The notes under the pieces: generated by a model
What the model saw: only the letters and a program-made list of their open reading frames with translations
Told to the model about the DNA's origin: nothing
The model's database searches: none
Origin: Mesaphorura yosii
Taxonomy: Eukaryota > Arthropoda > Collembola > Poduromorpha > Tullbergiidae
Length of the DNA: 64,000 nucleotides
Direction of reading: 5' to 3'
Assembly (NCBI GenBank): GCA_009869945.1
Contig: WIXG01000177.1
Span: forward strand, 96,371 to 160,370
In this document: positions 1-18,192 of the stretch, in pieces
Numbering within the stretch: position 1 is the stretch's first letter
How the letters are laid out: the number at the start of each line of letters is the position of its first letter
Position numbers and translations under genes: made by a program

Positions 1-3000
1 GTGTTTGCTGCAGCCTGCGAGAAGACGTTCACGAAGTTGCCCGGTGTTTCAGCCACCTGGTTCGCCCCCTGAAAGAAGAACGGGTAAAAAGATTCCATTT
101 TAATGCCTGCGATACGACAGAGAATTGTCTTCTGGCTTACGTATCCGCCAGTCGCGTAGCCGCCGAATCCTGTTTGTGGAGCTCGTTCGTTCCTTTGCAC
201 GGCCTCGGCATTGGTGGAGGCGTCGGCCTGGATTTGGCTCCCCGTGAGTCCCTGCAACAGGCCGACCTTCGTGTCCACTAACGACTTGGTGCCAGACGAT
301 AAGGATTTAGCAACTCCCTAAAGAGCACGAGCACAAGAGCATTAGTGATAAGAAGAAGAAGACTGGAGTTCAGGGGTCCACGACCGCCTAGGCGGCTCTG
401 AAATTGGTTAACTGCAGACATAATACTCCGAAACCTGCAAGAACTGTTCCACTGCTTAAAACTGCTTAAACATAAACTCTCACTGCTCGTTCTTGTCGGG
501 CCGAGCAGCCCGTTGCTTTCGAGTGGCTTGATTCAAGTGCAAAAAGTGCAACTATGCAAAATGCAAAGGGCTGTCAGCTGCCGTTTGCTTTTCTAAATTT
601 GCAGGCTCTACAGAACTACTAGCACTGTACAGGTGTCAGATACATAAATGAGTGATGGCGAGTGAAAAAGCGTGTGCTCACTTGTGCAATGCGAATCGCA
701 CCCTTCGAGCCGGTCTCTGCGGCCTCACCCACTGTCTCGGCGACGCCCGTGATGATTCTGGCTCCTGTGCCGAGCGCCTGCTCGACCCCCACCGAAGTGC
801 CCTCGAGAATTTGAATGGCCGACTTGCCGATATTTTTGAGGCTGCTTCCGAGAGTATTGCTCACCTCCTTCAGCGCCAACGACACACCAGAAACACGCAC
901 ACACGCATTCATACAAAAGAAACATTAGAATCACTTACCAAAGCGACTACGACTACGCCTACGACTTGACTACGGTAAACTACGATAGAGTCTAGAGTGC
1001 GTCTAGAGCGAGTCTAGTCCTTGTGCATTCTGCGTCGGTCGTCATCAACTCACGCACGTCCCGAGTCGCCTACCACTAATTCCTTGCCATAAAATTAATT
1101 TGGCGTGCAAGAAAGCGAGAGGATTAAAACGTGTGAGAGCACAGCGAGAAACCAGTCTTAAGCCTTTGTTTCGTTAAGTGTGACGAATGGCGATGATGCA
1201 AGGAAAGGAAACCACGGCCAGGCAGGCAGGAAATGCAACTGCAATTCCCATTTGCCCATTTGCCGTTGCGCAATCGGCTGTCGTCGCCTAATTGTCTGCT
1301 TTAACTCTTTAACTGCTTTTATGGCGCAGCATGGTGTGGAAAAGAATTTACAACTCGAAGTACACCATTTTCGTTTTATGGCCGAGTGTCAAAATTCCGG
1401 ATGCAATTTGCAATTTGCTAATTAATTGCACTCATTGGTGTTCGCACCAGTTAAGACGTAATGAGGCGTGAATTTGGTTTAATTTCTTAGTCACGTTAGG
1501 AAAACGGACTTTAAGACGTTAAGACACGTTGTTTGTGGTTAAAAACATTTCTCAAGGAATGAGGCAGCTCCCTTATCTTCAAATTCATCTTCAACCAAAG
1601 GATTGAGTGCCCTTGCGCAAAACGCGACAGAAATACAAAGCGTACAAGCAAGCGTCTTTTTGTTTTTGTGCTTTTGCCTGTGCTGAAATGTGAGAATACA
1701 GGATTAAGTCAAGTCAAGTCACAACTCGTCAAGTCATTTAAGCGTTACTCTTCCGCAATTCTGCTTTGTCCGTGCAAGTCAGTCCTGCCCTGTTTTGTCC
1801 GTGCCTGCCCTGCGTTGATTTTGTTGGTAAATTAAGTGAGAACAACCTCCAATGCTCGGGTGATCATCAGTGAAGGGTCCTGCAGCTGCTGCTTCAGGTT
1901 GTCGCCCGTGCTGATGCTCCGGACGACGTTGGTCTTCTTCGGGCCCTTGTCAGCAAACACCTGTTCAGTCAAGGGTTTGAGATTGCCAGTCATTTGCGAA
2001 CTCTACTCGTCAGTCTCTTTGTACAGATTCAAGTGTTATGTTAGTCAGTGGTTAAGTGAAGAACCAGCAAAGTGTCATCGTCGTCTTTGTGGTATTTTAC
2101 TTTTTACAAGCATGCACGATTTCATCCACACATTTACACATTCACGCTATGCAAATTCACAGGTTGCATTCGTGAATTGCGAATTGCAGGTTGCACAAGG
2201 AAATCAATCACACGAGCAATGAGAAACGAGAAGCATCGTACATCGAGCATCCGTTTCCATGATCTGTGGCGTGGCCCTCCAACAATTAACAGCTTGCCAA
2301 TTGCAATTGTGTTATGAAAACTAGGCTACGCGAAAGACTTAATTAGCATTGCGCTGTGGCAAACACGCGAGCCACTCGCGAAGTCAGTTTGGGAAACTCG
2401 CATTGCGCATGCATTCTTTCACACGTATTGCGTTGCATTGTTGCGTTGCTGCTCTTATCGTTGTCGCCATGCATCGATTGCAGCTTCGTTACTGTTGCTG
2501 TGTTGCACAAGGCGGTTTCAGAACGAGTTTAGCACTCGGACAAGGTGAGGGCCATTTCAGCATTTTCCCAACGCATTGTGTCGAGATTCGTTGCATAACT
2601 GCATAACTCCTGATTTATGCGCCCATTTCTCATTCCGCCTCTTCATTTGCTCATGTGCTCATTTGCTCATGACATCATGTGACGAACGGCAGATTCCCAC
2701 AATTTCAAGAGTTGCGAATTGTGCGAATTGCGATTTGGGATGAGAAAAGCGCAATGACAGCGAGTGCGGACGCGGACGCCTCATTAACACGAACACGAAC
2801 GCGAACGTCCTTCAGCAACAGTCAAAATCCTTCACGATGGACGTTTACGAAAAGATTCTCTCGTTTAATTCGTGATCAAGCACAAACACAAGCAATAAAA
2901 TTGGACATTGACGCGTAATCGCATAATTGCACGTTTCACAGTTGACTAAGTACTTGACTTGACATGGCGTCATTCGTTAGCTGGAGCATTGAGAAGCTAA

Positions 3001-4953
3001 CCAAGATGAAGCTGTTGCGGGTCATCTTGACACAAAATCTTACTGAGATCGCTTCAAGTGCAGACGCAGACTGGGTCAGGGTCCTTGCGGCACAGCAAAA
3101 AGCGCATACGCAGATTCTGCTCATTCTGCAGGTGATCTGGATTTCGCGAATTGACGTTATATTATTGTGTTATTGCAAGGCCCACGTTGTAATTGTGATT
3201 TGTGGCCGCGGCTGTAGTAATTAATTTGCGAGGCAGTTTGCTACTCCAATTATTATGCAGGCAGAAACTGAAATTGATATGACTGGCAATTGGCAATTAA
3301 GAGAGTCTCTTGCGATAACATTTTCGAGTGAGGCCAACCTGCTTCTGGCTCTGTCTTCTGCTTCCCTGCGCCTGCGAAAGACCTCCATTCTTAATTCTTG
3401 GGCATTGAAGTCTTCAAAGACGTGTACCCGACCAAAGTCGTTCACGTACACGTTGAATTCGAATTTCAAAACCTGCCTGCCGTCGTCGTCGGCGTCCTCA
3501 AAACGATTCAAAACTAATCGAATCTAATCAGCATCCGCCATCTCTTCATTATTCGTTGCGGATTGTGTAATAAGAAGACGCTTCTGCTTTTGTGTGCAAA
3601 AGAGAAACAGCGAGCAGATGCGTAGACGAGGCACGATTAGCCGTTATAAATAAACATTTATGGGACTCGAGGTTTTGAATACCGAATTAAGGCGCACAAT
3701 GGGCCAGACCATAAATTGCGATTGCGAGCACGTGATTTCGAGAGAAACCGGCCGGTCGCGGAATGAAAGTGAATGACAATTAGGCGAATTTCGTACGTCA
3801 TACATTCATACAGCAAACGTCTCGATTCTCGATTGTGTACGTATTATGCGTACGCAGATTACGATTACGTGTGGACAACCGCCGTCGTGCATTACGTCGA
3901 TCTCTTTCGTAATTCTCTCTTTCATCTGTGACTCACTCGCGCAGAAAGGAAGCAGGAAGTAATGGCACGGCATGGGTGGCAGGTAGCACAGCGCTCACAA
4001 AACCAGAAAGATGCATGCTGGTGATTGAGCGAGCAGAGCACCTCAACCACGGCAGCCAGCCACGAACGATTTTGCAACGCGCACGCCAAAGTGCAAATGA
4101 AAAACGAGATATAAGGTACTCGCACGTAAAAACTCTCAATTTCTTCGTCGACTGACCACTTTTGCTTTCGTTTTTCGTTTTCATTCGCAGTGATCACGTA
4201 ATAATGATTATTATACTCGCGTCTCGCAGGGGCAACGGCCCAAAATACGTAATAAAACACCCAAAATATTGTAATATGGGGGAACGGGCTTGCGTGGAGC
4301 TGATCTGATAGGAAAACAATCGCAACTTATTTTTCTCTCTTTTTCCAAATTTATTGGACTGTAACCTTAAACACACCCAACTGTAATCAGCGGGCCTGGC
4401 GACCCGTACAGGCAGGCAACACGCGCCAGTTTCTCTTGGCGAAGGAATGCAACGCAATACAATGCAACGCGAATGCTGACGAAACCGGACGTGGACGCGT
4501 CGTGGATTATGTCACAAGTGCAAATGTGTGAAGGCTCTGAGGCCATAAGTGCATTCGCATTCGATGCAACGATGAAATTAGAAAAAAAAATGAAGCTCGC
4601 AGCTCGAATTGTTCGAAATATGGAGCCCGAAACCTTATCGACTCGACCCACGAATGAATTATGAAATTATGAAATGATTAGTATGAATTAATAAAGAGGA
4701 TTTTAGACAAGGAGTTTGGCTTTGCCAAGACTTAATTAGTAAAGAGACTTAATTAATAAAGAGCGTGTGCTGAACACGGAGGAGACGAAGGAAAGAGAGA
4801 AGAGAAGAGCAGAGAAGAAAAATGGCGGGTGCAACTTACGGATGGGCTTTCACTGGACGTGGTGCTGGTGGAGGAACTGTCTGGAACGGGAAGCCCGTGA
4901 ATGGATGCCACGAGCGCCACGAGCGCCAGGAGACGGGGTGTCCAGGAATTCAT
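1..4953 (-). CDS. Unrecognised, probably secreted protein (partial, 3' end outside window)
   Basis: Multi-exon model read on the minus strand. Exon 1 (4953-4840) starts with a typical signal peptide: MNSWTPR, then the hydrophobic run LLALVALVASIHG, then a Ser/Thr-rich stretch, ending at a strong GTAAGT donor. A CAG acceptor sits one base before the ATG, implying an untranslated upstream exon. Exon 2 (3496 to about 3339 or 3320) has a acidic start, a FEFNVYVNDFG segment and an Arg/Glu-rich helix. Exon 3 ends at a strong donor after 3044; its start (3125 or 3070) is uncertain. Later exons are 1960-1847, 867-682, 317-141 and 68 to the edge. All these introns except possibly the exon 2/3 junction are phase 0. 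The later exons are amphipathic and rich in Ala, Gly, Ser and Thr (for example KNIGKSAIQILEGTSVGVEQ), ending in Gly/Tyr-rich sequence. I recognise no domain. The middle splice choices are the weakest part of the model. Confidence 0.55.
4728..4761. repeat. 17-bp direct tandem duplication
   Basis: Two adjacent copies of a 17-bp unit, agacttaattaRtaaag, differ at one position. A partial third copy (attaataaagagg) lies about 45 bp to the left. It sits just beyond the first coding exon of the left-edge gene, inside that gene's first intron. It looks like local replication slippage rather than a functional site. Confidence 0.7.
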
Positions 4954-7908
4954 TCTGCAAAGAACAACGACAATGTTCACTTGAGTTTTGAATTTCGAAT
5001 TCTGAATTACACTGGCTTGCAGGCGCTCACTGACTAACTGATGGCAGGAGCATTGTTGCAGCAGTCGCAGCAGACTCGCAGGCTACAAGCGAGCTCTCAG
5101 AAGGCTGGTTTCTTTCTCATTTCGCGCATATGTGCAATGATTTCGGAAATTCTCTCAGGCCTTTGCCTTTGCAAGGGCCAAGGGCCCGGATTTGAGGTTT
5201 CTGTTCCTACTTCTAATAGCACACTCAACTGAATGTATTTATGACCCAGAATTCATATGCACGAATTGCGAAATGCATCTCGACTGCATATTTTTTTACT
5301 GATCGGCTCTGACAAAAGTGCATTCTTTCGCAAGTGCGACGGGTCTTTCTTGATTTGATTTTCGGTTGCGCAATGCCTGCAACTACACTGCATTGAACGA
5401 CTGAGCGCGCAGTCGCAATGACTCAATGATGGCTGCTATGGAAAGGTCAAAAGAGATGAACACTACATTCAATCAAGCAGTAAAGCCAAAGCCCACTTTC
5501 CTTCGTCTTTTGCAGTGTCGTGTTGACGGTGTGATTGAGTTGTTTAGAAGTATTTGCAAGTCATTAAGTGGTCAAGGTTTCTTTGTTTTGACAACGCAAT
5601 GCAAAGCTCGCGTGTTTGCGTGCATTTGTGTTAATCAACCGTCGATTTGAGCGAGCAAACACACTCAACACGGATTCAAATGATTTATGCGCCGAGTCGA
5701 GCCACTCAGCCATTAAAAGAAGATGTGAGTCCAAATTGAGAGAATGTCTTAAACCTAAATTGAAAGCGTCGCCTGGCTTCCCCTGGCCTGAATTTCATAA
5801 ATCCAATTTTAAATTCTGTAATTAAAACCTGGTCGTCGTAAATTCGGAGTCAAATTCGGGTCAACTCGTCAGATGAAATTAGCAATCGTAAATTTCAAAT
5901 TACAATTGCAATGGCAGTTCAGGTATCCTTTCAGAATAGGCGAGCACTTGCAATTACAATTTTACATTTTACTGCGAATTGCAAATTTAAATTGAAAAAT
6001 TTACGAGCTTGCATAAGAAACTCGCACTCATTGCCGTACTGTGCGTTACTTAAAGTCTCATCAGCGCCATAAAAAATTCATCTTTCGCATTACAAATGCA
6101 TTAACCTTTTTTCTGACGAGTGGAATGAGTGCATTATGACGCAACGAAGAGAATGCGAGGGTCGAAACGCAAAAATGCAAAACGCACGGCAAACGTGAAA
6201 ATGTGAATGCTCGCTTTCGAGCATTGACCAATACAGCAGCAGCCGCCCAATTGTGTCAGACGGTTACTCGCGGCAACGTCAAAATGCAGTCAAGTGCAAT
6301 TAGGTGACAGGAGCGGTCCAGCGCCCGCGAACCTCCGAGATTTGACAGACAAGATTTACGAGCCAACACAAAATCGTCATTCATAATTCACGAAGCGCCG
6401 CTCGAGCACGAAATCTCTGCTTTGCTTTGAATTAAATAATTCTGTGGCATTGTTTCTGTGTCTGACTGTTTAATTGCGAGTCGGTTTACCAAGCAGCAAC
6501 AGCAGCAAATTATTTCAGGTGAAAGTTGAGTACCTCAACTCAGATGCGAAATGCACGTCATTGTTGATTGTTGTGTATGGCGTAATTGACTTTAGTCGGC
6601 AATTATGCAGCGTAAATTCGTAAATTAAATCACAATCACCGCACGCGCACGTGAGGCTCGAGCTCGAGATCAGCACGCATGCGCACGCGAGATTTATTTA
6701 CAATGAGATTTATTGTGTTATTAATTTGAGTGTTTAGGAAGTCGAACAATGAAAGCTCGTTTCATGCCCCATAAAGGTTAACTCGTCCATTAGGCGACTG
6801 ACTCCTGCCATTTGCCCGCTACAAATTAGGCCTGTACGGATTGCTGCGAGCAAAAACACAGCCCAGCATAGGCGTAGTGCAAAAGTCGTCGTCGTAATCT
6901 TTGCCGTTACGCGAGTGAGAGTTTTGATTTATCGGAATGCGTGCACGAGCATGTTGACGTTGACGTAATCGAAGAAAGTCACTCTTCGTCGTTCATTGCC
7001 GCCGCCGCGCCGCGCATATCAATTAAACTCTCTCGTTAATTGTGTTAAGTAAATAACTCGTTACTCAGCCAGCCAGCGGGCCAGTCGGCCGGCCACAAAC
7101 TCATTGTCAAGTTGAAAAGCAGGTTTTCCTAACGACTCGGCTCGCTTTTCCACAACGCGAACAAAGGGCGATCGTGAATGATTCATTGACTCAAGTAACG
7201 AGCGAACAGCGAGGAGCAAAACAAGTGAATGCACCGATGCTTTCTGTTTTGGCAAAACCAAAACTGTTACGTAACGCAAGAGAAATGTACGACTAAATTA
7301 CTCACCTGATTAGTGGTTAACTTAGTCGGGGACTCACACACGAGGGAATCAGAAGAAAAGAAACACTGAAGAAAACTGCAAATAGCAAACGCGTTTTGCA
7401 TGAAACACTGCGAAGAGGCTGTTTCCTGGTCAGATACCGTTTTCCGTGAAATTCACCGGACGGGCTGCGATGTGATGCGAGAATCACTGACACAGAATTC
7501 GAATTTGTATTTACTGAGCGTGGACGTGGACAACAATGCTTTGGTTTTGCTGGATTGTTGTGTACTTCGTGAGCGTGTGGTGCGGACTGAAGACCGAGTG
7601 TTGCACCGCAGTGGAAGAAAACTCGTTACGGCGAGCAAGCAGAAGCAGATTTGTATTTTTTAAAAATATTTCTTGGGTGCTGCACGTAGACGCATTATCA
7701 TTGTTATGATTGTATAACTGGTACTTTAAAGGTGCTTTAAAAAGTAAAAGTTGCACATTCGCAGCGTAGCAGCAGCAGAGATCGACGGCGATACGGCTGC
7801 GGGTTGCGTACTTATACTCGCCAACGCCAAGAGTCTTACGTCGTACGCAGAGATTAAAACAAAGCACCACTGCCCTACACGCTGTTTCGTTGCACGTCAG
7901 GTGGATTC

Positions 7909-7940
7909 GCATATCGGCATATCGCATATTCGCATATCGC
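7909..7940. repeat. Short imperfect GCATATCG repeat
   Basis: Four imperfect copies of a (t)cgcatat(cg) word occur in about 32 bp. It is non-coding and flanked by ordinary intergenic sequence. Low-complexity slippage is the simplest explanation. Confidence 0.6.
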
Positions 7941-10900
7941 GTCCATTATCGAATGCGTACGCGTACTCGGACAGCGTTCTCTCGTAATCCTCACTCACAT
8001 GTACACAGGTCGTTGTTGCGTCAAGTAAACGAAAAGAGAGTACGTTTCAGTTACTGTTGCTGCAACAATGCTGCAAGCGTAGCATAGCAGGCATGTGGAG
8101 TGAGCGAGTAGGGGAAGGAAGAATGACCAGAATGACCACGGCGGCGGAAGGCACACGTGTCAGGGTTTCTCAAAAGTGGGGATAAATCGCCGGTTTTTCA
8201 ATCCAAAGCATGTCGTAATGGTAATGCGCAATGCGCAATTGCAATGTCAGTTATTCAGGCGAATTCATGAAACGAAAGCTGCATTTTACCCGGATTGGAA
8301 GAAAAGACAAAATGACAAAATAAAGAGATGACAGGTGGATGAATCAGATGAATCACGAATCAGACCGTCTCGAATCTCGTCCACGTCAAGTATTTATCTT
8401 TCATCTGCAGGCAGGTAGGCAGGCGAGCTCACGACGGACGTGTTTCGAGTAGGAAGGACTTAATCTGATGTACTAATTACTAATTAATGCTACTGTTGCT
8501 GCGATGACGACGACTGAGGCTAAACGCTCGCTCGCGTTTGCATTTGAATTGGGCCACTCAATTTATTAATCCACCGCACCGCTGAAGCACGTATCACAAG
8601 CCAAGTAGGATACTCAAAACGCGTGCGTGGTGCGGCAATGATCGACTATCCTCCTGCAAAAAAACAGGGCCAGGCCAATCGAATAAACGCCAAACGCCTT
8701 GAGCTCGTCTCATTTTGAGCTTCAAGCCGAGAAGATGAGAATTAAATTGTCACCTGGCCGTGATTTCAAACTGCACACTGCGAATTGCGAATGCTGATTG
8801 GTTCGGAAATTGCTGCGTGGGGCAATCAGGACGATGAACCAATTTCCAAGCTCAGCAGTCCGATGCGTGCTGAGTGGCCGCCAGAGTCAAAGTCAATTAA
8901 TTTCTCATCATGCGCACTGACTGACTTCATGATGAATTGTGGCAGTGGCTTGGCAGTCTGTGAATTAAATTTCAATTATGTAATTGAGGCATGGCGCAAG
9001 AGGTGCGATGTGCGGCCAGCCTGAACAGGAACGCTCGAGATAAGAAAACGCAGTGCTCAGTACTAATTTGCTAAGGCAGCTGCTAATTGCTCCTTGCCTC
9101 TTACCTTGCCTTTGTTTTTGCTTGGTAGTGGCTAGCAACTTCCAGCTGAACTCAACCACGACCACGAAAATCAACAAATCGCCTCGCTGATTTTCTGGGT
9201 CTGATTTTAATTACCTGCTGACAAATTAACTGCTGTTTCGAGAGGAGAAAACGGTCGCGTGCCGTTTGAGTTGGCTTTTGACTGTGATGTAACGGCGACC
9301 AAAAATTTCAGCGTCAGCTGATGAAGGTCGCGTGCACGGGGATTACGCAAAGCGAAGCTTAATTGGCATCGGCAGGCCAGCAACTTGACTTGGAGGAGAC
9401 GCGGCAGTAAGAAAGAATTGTGCAAGGAAGTCGATTAATTGCCTTTTTCAGTGTGGGAATTTCTGCTGACATTTGCGTACGCGCGGACTGCAACCTTCTT
9501 TTTTGCGAAACTTCTGAAAGGGCGTGAGTCAGGCAACAAACTCGAAATCGCAAAATCGCAGGAAGACGTCGGCCAAAATCCTTCGATGTGTCTTCGGTTT
9601 CGACTCGCTGGATTTGGAAACGGCCGGCCATAAAAGGCCAAAGAATCGGCGAATTGGTGAATTGACGAATCGGCGCCTCGGAGCCATTTTGACTCTAGTT
9701 GAGTGTGAATGCGGATTTCCCAATCGTGAAGTAAGCGTCGAGTCGACGGTGAATGTTTGCTTCGTCCGGCCTCAGCCGGACGAAGCTGCTATGCGCATCG
9801 TCGCTCTGAACTACATTTGCATTTGCTTAATTCAGTGCAAGCAGTTGCATAATTGTCTTATTATCATGAGTAATGCGGACGAGTGCTGTCTTCGCGTACT
9901 TAAGCCTTAATTGCACACTTCGCAACGCATCGCACTGCACCACTTTTGTTTTTGATCGCAATTCTCAGTGAGTGAGTCAACTGGCGTTTTAAGGCCAATT
10001 TCGTCCACTAAATGACAGCATGCACGCCAGCAAGCCTTTGCCTTGCGTAATTCGCAAATCGCCAGTTCCCTGAAAGCTGAAAGCAGAGCACTTTGGATTC
10101 GCAATTCGCAACCCAAGCCAGAAATTGGAAAATCAGCAATCAGAACAGAAGGCAACAGGCAGCAGATTTTGAAATCGGCTGCTGGAACTTTGGCGAGTGG
10201 CTGAATTGCTAAATTTCCTTGCCATCAAACGCGCGTTGCCTAAAAAAACCAGGCAGCGATTGCATCGAGATTTAATCGAGTGATGCTGCGATGGGCTGAT
10301 TGAGTTCGTATGATGTCAGCAGAATCTTTCACAAGGAAGTGAAATCAATGCGCTCGACACTCGACATCGACACGGCTTTTGTGCGAGCTAAAGCCAAGGT
10401 CGCCACGAAGAGCAATTTACTCGAATCCATTCGCCATTCATGGAAGTTTACAGGTTTAATTCAGGGCTGACGCATTTTCCTTCCAATCCAAAAAGCGATG
10501 AGAAAAAGGTGGCCGTCAACAAAGCAAGAAGTAAAGCCAATTTCATAAGCTGGGAAGGTAATTAACTTTTGGCATCGCTGCGGGAAGATCGCTTCGTTTG
10601 AAGACTGACAATCTGACAATTTACGAATTACATTTTTTAGAAATTCGACTGCAATTTGAGTTTTTTGGTCGTTGTGACTTGCGCTTTTGCGCCTTCATTC
10701 ATCAGCTCACAGCTGGCTGGTGTCACGTGTCGCAGTGACGCGACACCTTTAGTTATGCCAAATTGCTGGGAATTCGTTTCGAGGATCCTCTGCAATTAAA
10801 TGACTCAGGTGTGATCACTGCTGTGTAATTTACGACCGACTCGAATCATTTTTGTCGCCTCGTCGTCGTAATTTAGTAGTTTCATAATTCGAACAGGACC

Positions 10901-13149
10901 TCAAAAGCAGTGAGGGTTCATGGCAAATGTGAATTGAGGAGTCAAGTTTATTTCAATGCGCAGCAAGTGATTTGTTTGCCCACGCGATTTCTCTCTGCGC
11001 GACCACAACAGTGGAATTTTCCTTTCGATATTCAAATCAAGTGCACCAACAGGAAATGCAAAGTGCCCAATTGGCAAATTGGCAAACGGCAGTTGGCGAG
11101 TGGAAATGTGATCATGCGGTCAGAGTCAAAAGTGCGAGTATTCGAGTATTGATTTGTATGTAAAATGAGACAGTCAGCTGGCTGAGGTCTTGATCAGAAG
11201 AAGCAAGCGAGTTTCTGCTGCGCAGCAGGTTGCATTGCTTTTGTATTTGCATTAATCTTTCATTGAATAATTGTCGTTCCCCGATCGGTCTCGCGAAAAT
11301 TTCTTTTTCTTTCGAATTTGAGATTCCCCACGCGTCTGGCAGCCGCAGCAGTATTGTGTAATCGTAAATGTCCAAAGTCGTTAGGCTGTCATCACAATTT
11401 CGGTGCTCAGCTTGGCTTATTGATTTAATTGCAAATTGCGACCCGAATTTTTCTATTTTGGCATGTCGATGAAGAGAAGACAGGCTTTGAAGGCAGTGCG
11501 GCATTGGACACGCTTAGAAGGGCAAAAGTACCGTCATGCCGGTCGTCAGTCGTCGGCCGTCATCTTCACCTTGCAATTCGCCAACAAATTCGCGAATTCA
11601 CACAAAGCAGCCATGCCAAAGCCAAAGCCAAATCATAGCGCAGTCGAAGACACCGTTATTGTTATTTGTTATTGAATAATGGCAATAATGGGGGTTGGAA
11701 ATTCTGTATGGACACTAATTTAATTTATAATGTGGTTCGTCAACTTTCACTTGCCAATGAACCCAAAATACCAGTTCTCGTTGTCCTTTGCCTTTGGCCT
11801 GCAGTCGTGCACTTGCCACTCGAAACGATGCAATTTTGCAAAGAGAAGTGCATTCAACGCCAAAGCCCAAGCCCTTTGTCGATTGCCTGAGACTGAAGCA
11901 GATTGGGCACTCGTTCGCTCCGAAGCGGACACGACAACGCGAGCCGGATCGTTCAAATTCCAATTGCAGGTGTTCATTCGCAATTGATATGGTGCATTGC
12001 TTCGTGCATGTCGAAAGCGCTGGCTAGCTAACTGGCATCGTTTTAATGGGCAATAAGTAATGACACGCGTTGTTAACCTTACCTTAACAAAATACCTAAC
12101 ACCAAGCGAACAGGATGCTGAAGCTAAATTTTGGTATTTGGCGAATTTGGTTTGGGACTCAGAATGAGCAACCCGAGTTTCGGCCCACTGAGACTGCAAT
12201 GATGATGAATCACTACGACAGACTCAACAACAAGAAATGAAGAAATGATGCAATCAGGGAAGTACCAACGAATTGTAAAAAGCAAACAGTTGACAGCAGC
12301 TCATGAATTCGCGAATTGCAGTGGCAGAATTGCTCGTTGCTCGCTGCTTATCGACGCAGGCTTTGTTTCAATCTTGACTTGACTTGGCTCGGTTCGGCTC
12401 GGGCCGGACAACGAAACGCAATGCGTCAGGCGACAGTTTAGGCGACTTTCTACACGGAGCACGCCGTCGAATATCAATTCGCGCTGCTTATCAGCGTCAT
12501 CTCGATCGCTGTAACCTGCAACCTGCAGCAGGAACTCAGCTTCAGCGTTAGTGCGATAGTCACCCATCTCTGAGCAATCATCTCGTGATGCAATGCGACA
12601 CGTGGTCACTGAACAAAAGAGCGAATAAACAAGCGCCATCGACTAACGGCGCGATAGATGCACATGCTTCAAAGAACGTTTAATATCCACAGCATAGCAA
12701 AACGCAACGCAACGTGACACGGTACGGTACGGTTACACGTGTATCCTTAATTAGTTTAGTGACATGTATAAATATATCAACTGACTTGTCATCCCTCAAA
12801 CCTCTTCAGTGCGCTCTTCAATTTTCTTAAATTATGCATTAACTAGTGAAATTGCTGACTCGGGCGAAACTCAAATCAAAATTAAGCGTATGGCAATTTG
12901 TTACAAACGTGAATACGAAAATAAGGAGAAATTACAGTTTTTAAGCGTGAGCAATTCGCCAAAACGAAATTACAAGTACGTCTTGAAAATGAGCTTTTAA
13001 TAAGTAAGCAGCAATCTGGAGCACATTTGCCGAAGGAGGCGAAGGAGCACCGCAAACTATTCACAGTTCGCAATTCGCACTCACACGTGCGGGTTCAGTG
13101 AAGTGCACAAGAATGCACCCTTCGATTAGATAGCAATTAGAACCTTAAC

Positions 13150-13155
13150 TTTAAT
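13150..13155 (-). promoter_or_regulatory. Possible poly(A) signal of the goliath-type gene
   Basis: An ATTAAA hexamer on the minus strand lies about 170 bases past the stop codon of the RING-ligase gene. It is the closest poly(A)-signal variant downstream of that stop. A common hexamer in AT-rich DNA can arise by chance. Confidence 0.3.
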
Positions 13156-13326
13156 TTACATTATCCAAGCAGCTTTTTGGGTGCACGTACAACACAACGA
13201 CTTCCTGCCTTTTCCTTAACTACTACTTAGTACTCAAGTTTGAGATTGTCAGTTTCCATTTACACAGCCGGCGTCGAGCCTAGCCTGTCCGTAACAAAAC
13301 CCCACAAGTCGAGAGTCAAGAGCCGT

Positions 13327-18192
<4,866 letters not shown>

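Larger units (their letters stand above)
4954..13326. other. 8.4-kb stretch with no supported gene
   Basis: No run of ORFs with matching splice sites was found on either strand. Open frames here are at most about 130-150 codons, which is expected by chance at this length and composition. The DNA is rich in imperfect words such as GAATTGCGAA and GCAATTGCAA. It includes a short GCATATCG-type repeat at 7909-7940 and AT-rich patches near 5.9 and 6.4 kb. It probably holds the 5' untranslated exon(s) and promoter of the left-edge gene and the 3' flank of the goliath-type gene, but I cannot place them. Confidence 0.5.

Noticed and set aside
2964-3224. Plus-strand ORF starting MASFVSWSIEKL
   Set aside because: It overlaps the third exon of the minus-strand secreted-protein gene, which has a matching strong donor; the plus-strand frame is most simply its antisense shadow.
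11112-11504. 130-codon minus-strand ORF resembling ordinary protein
   Set aside because: Single open frame with no splice partners or domain; about this many ORFs of this length are expected by chance.
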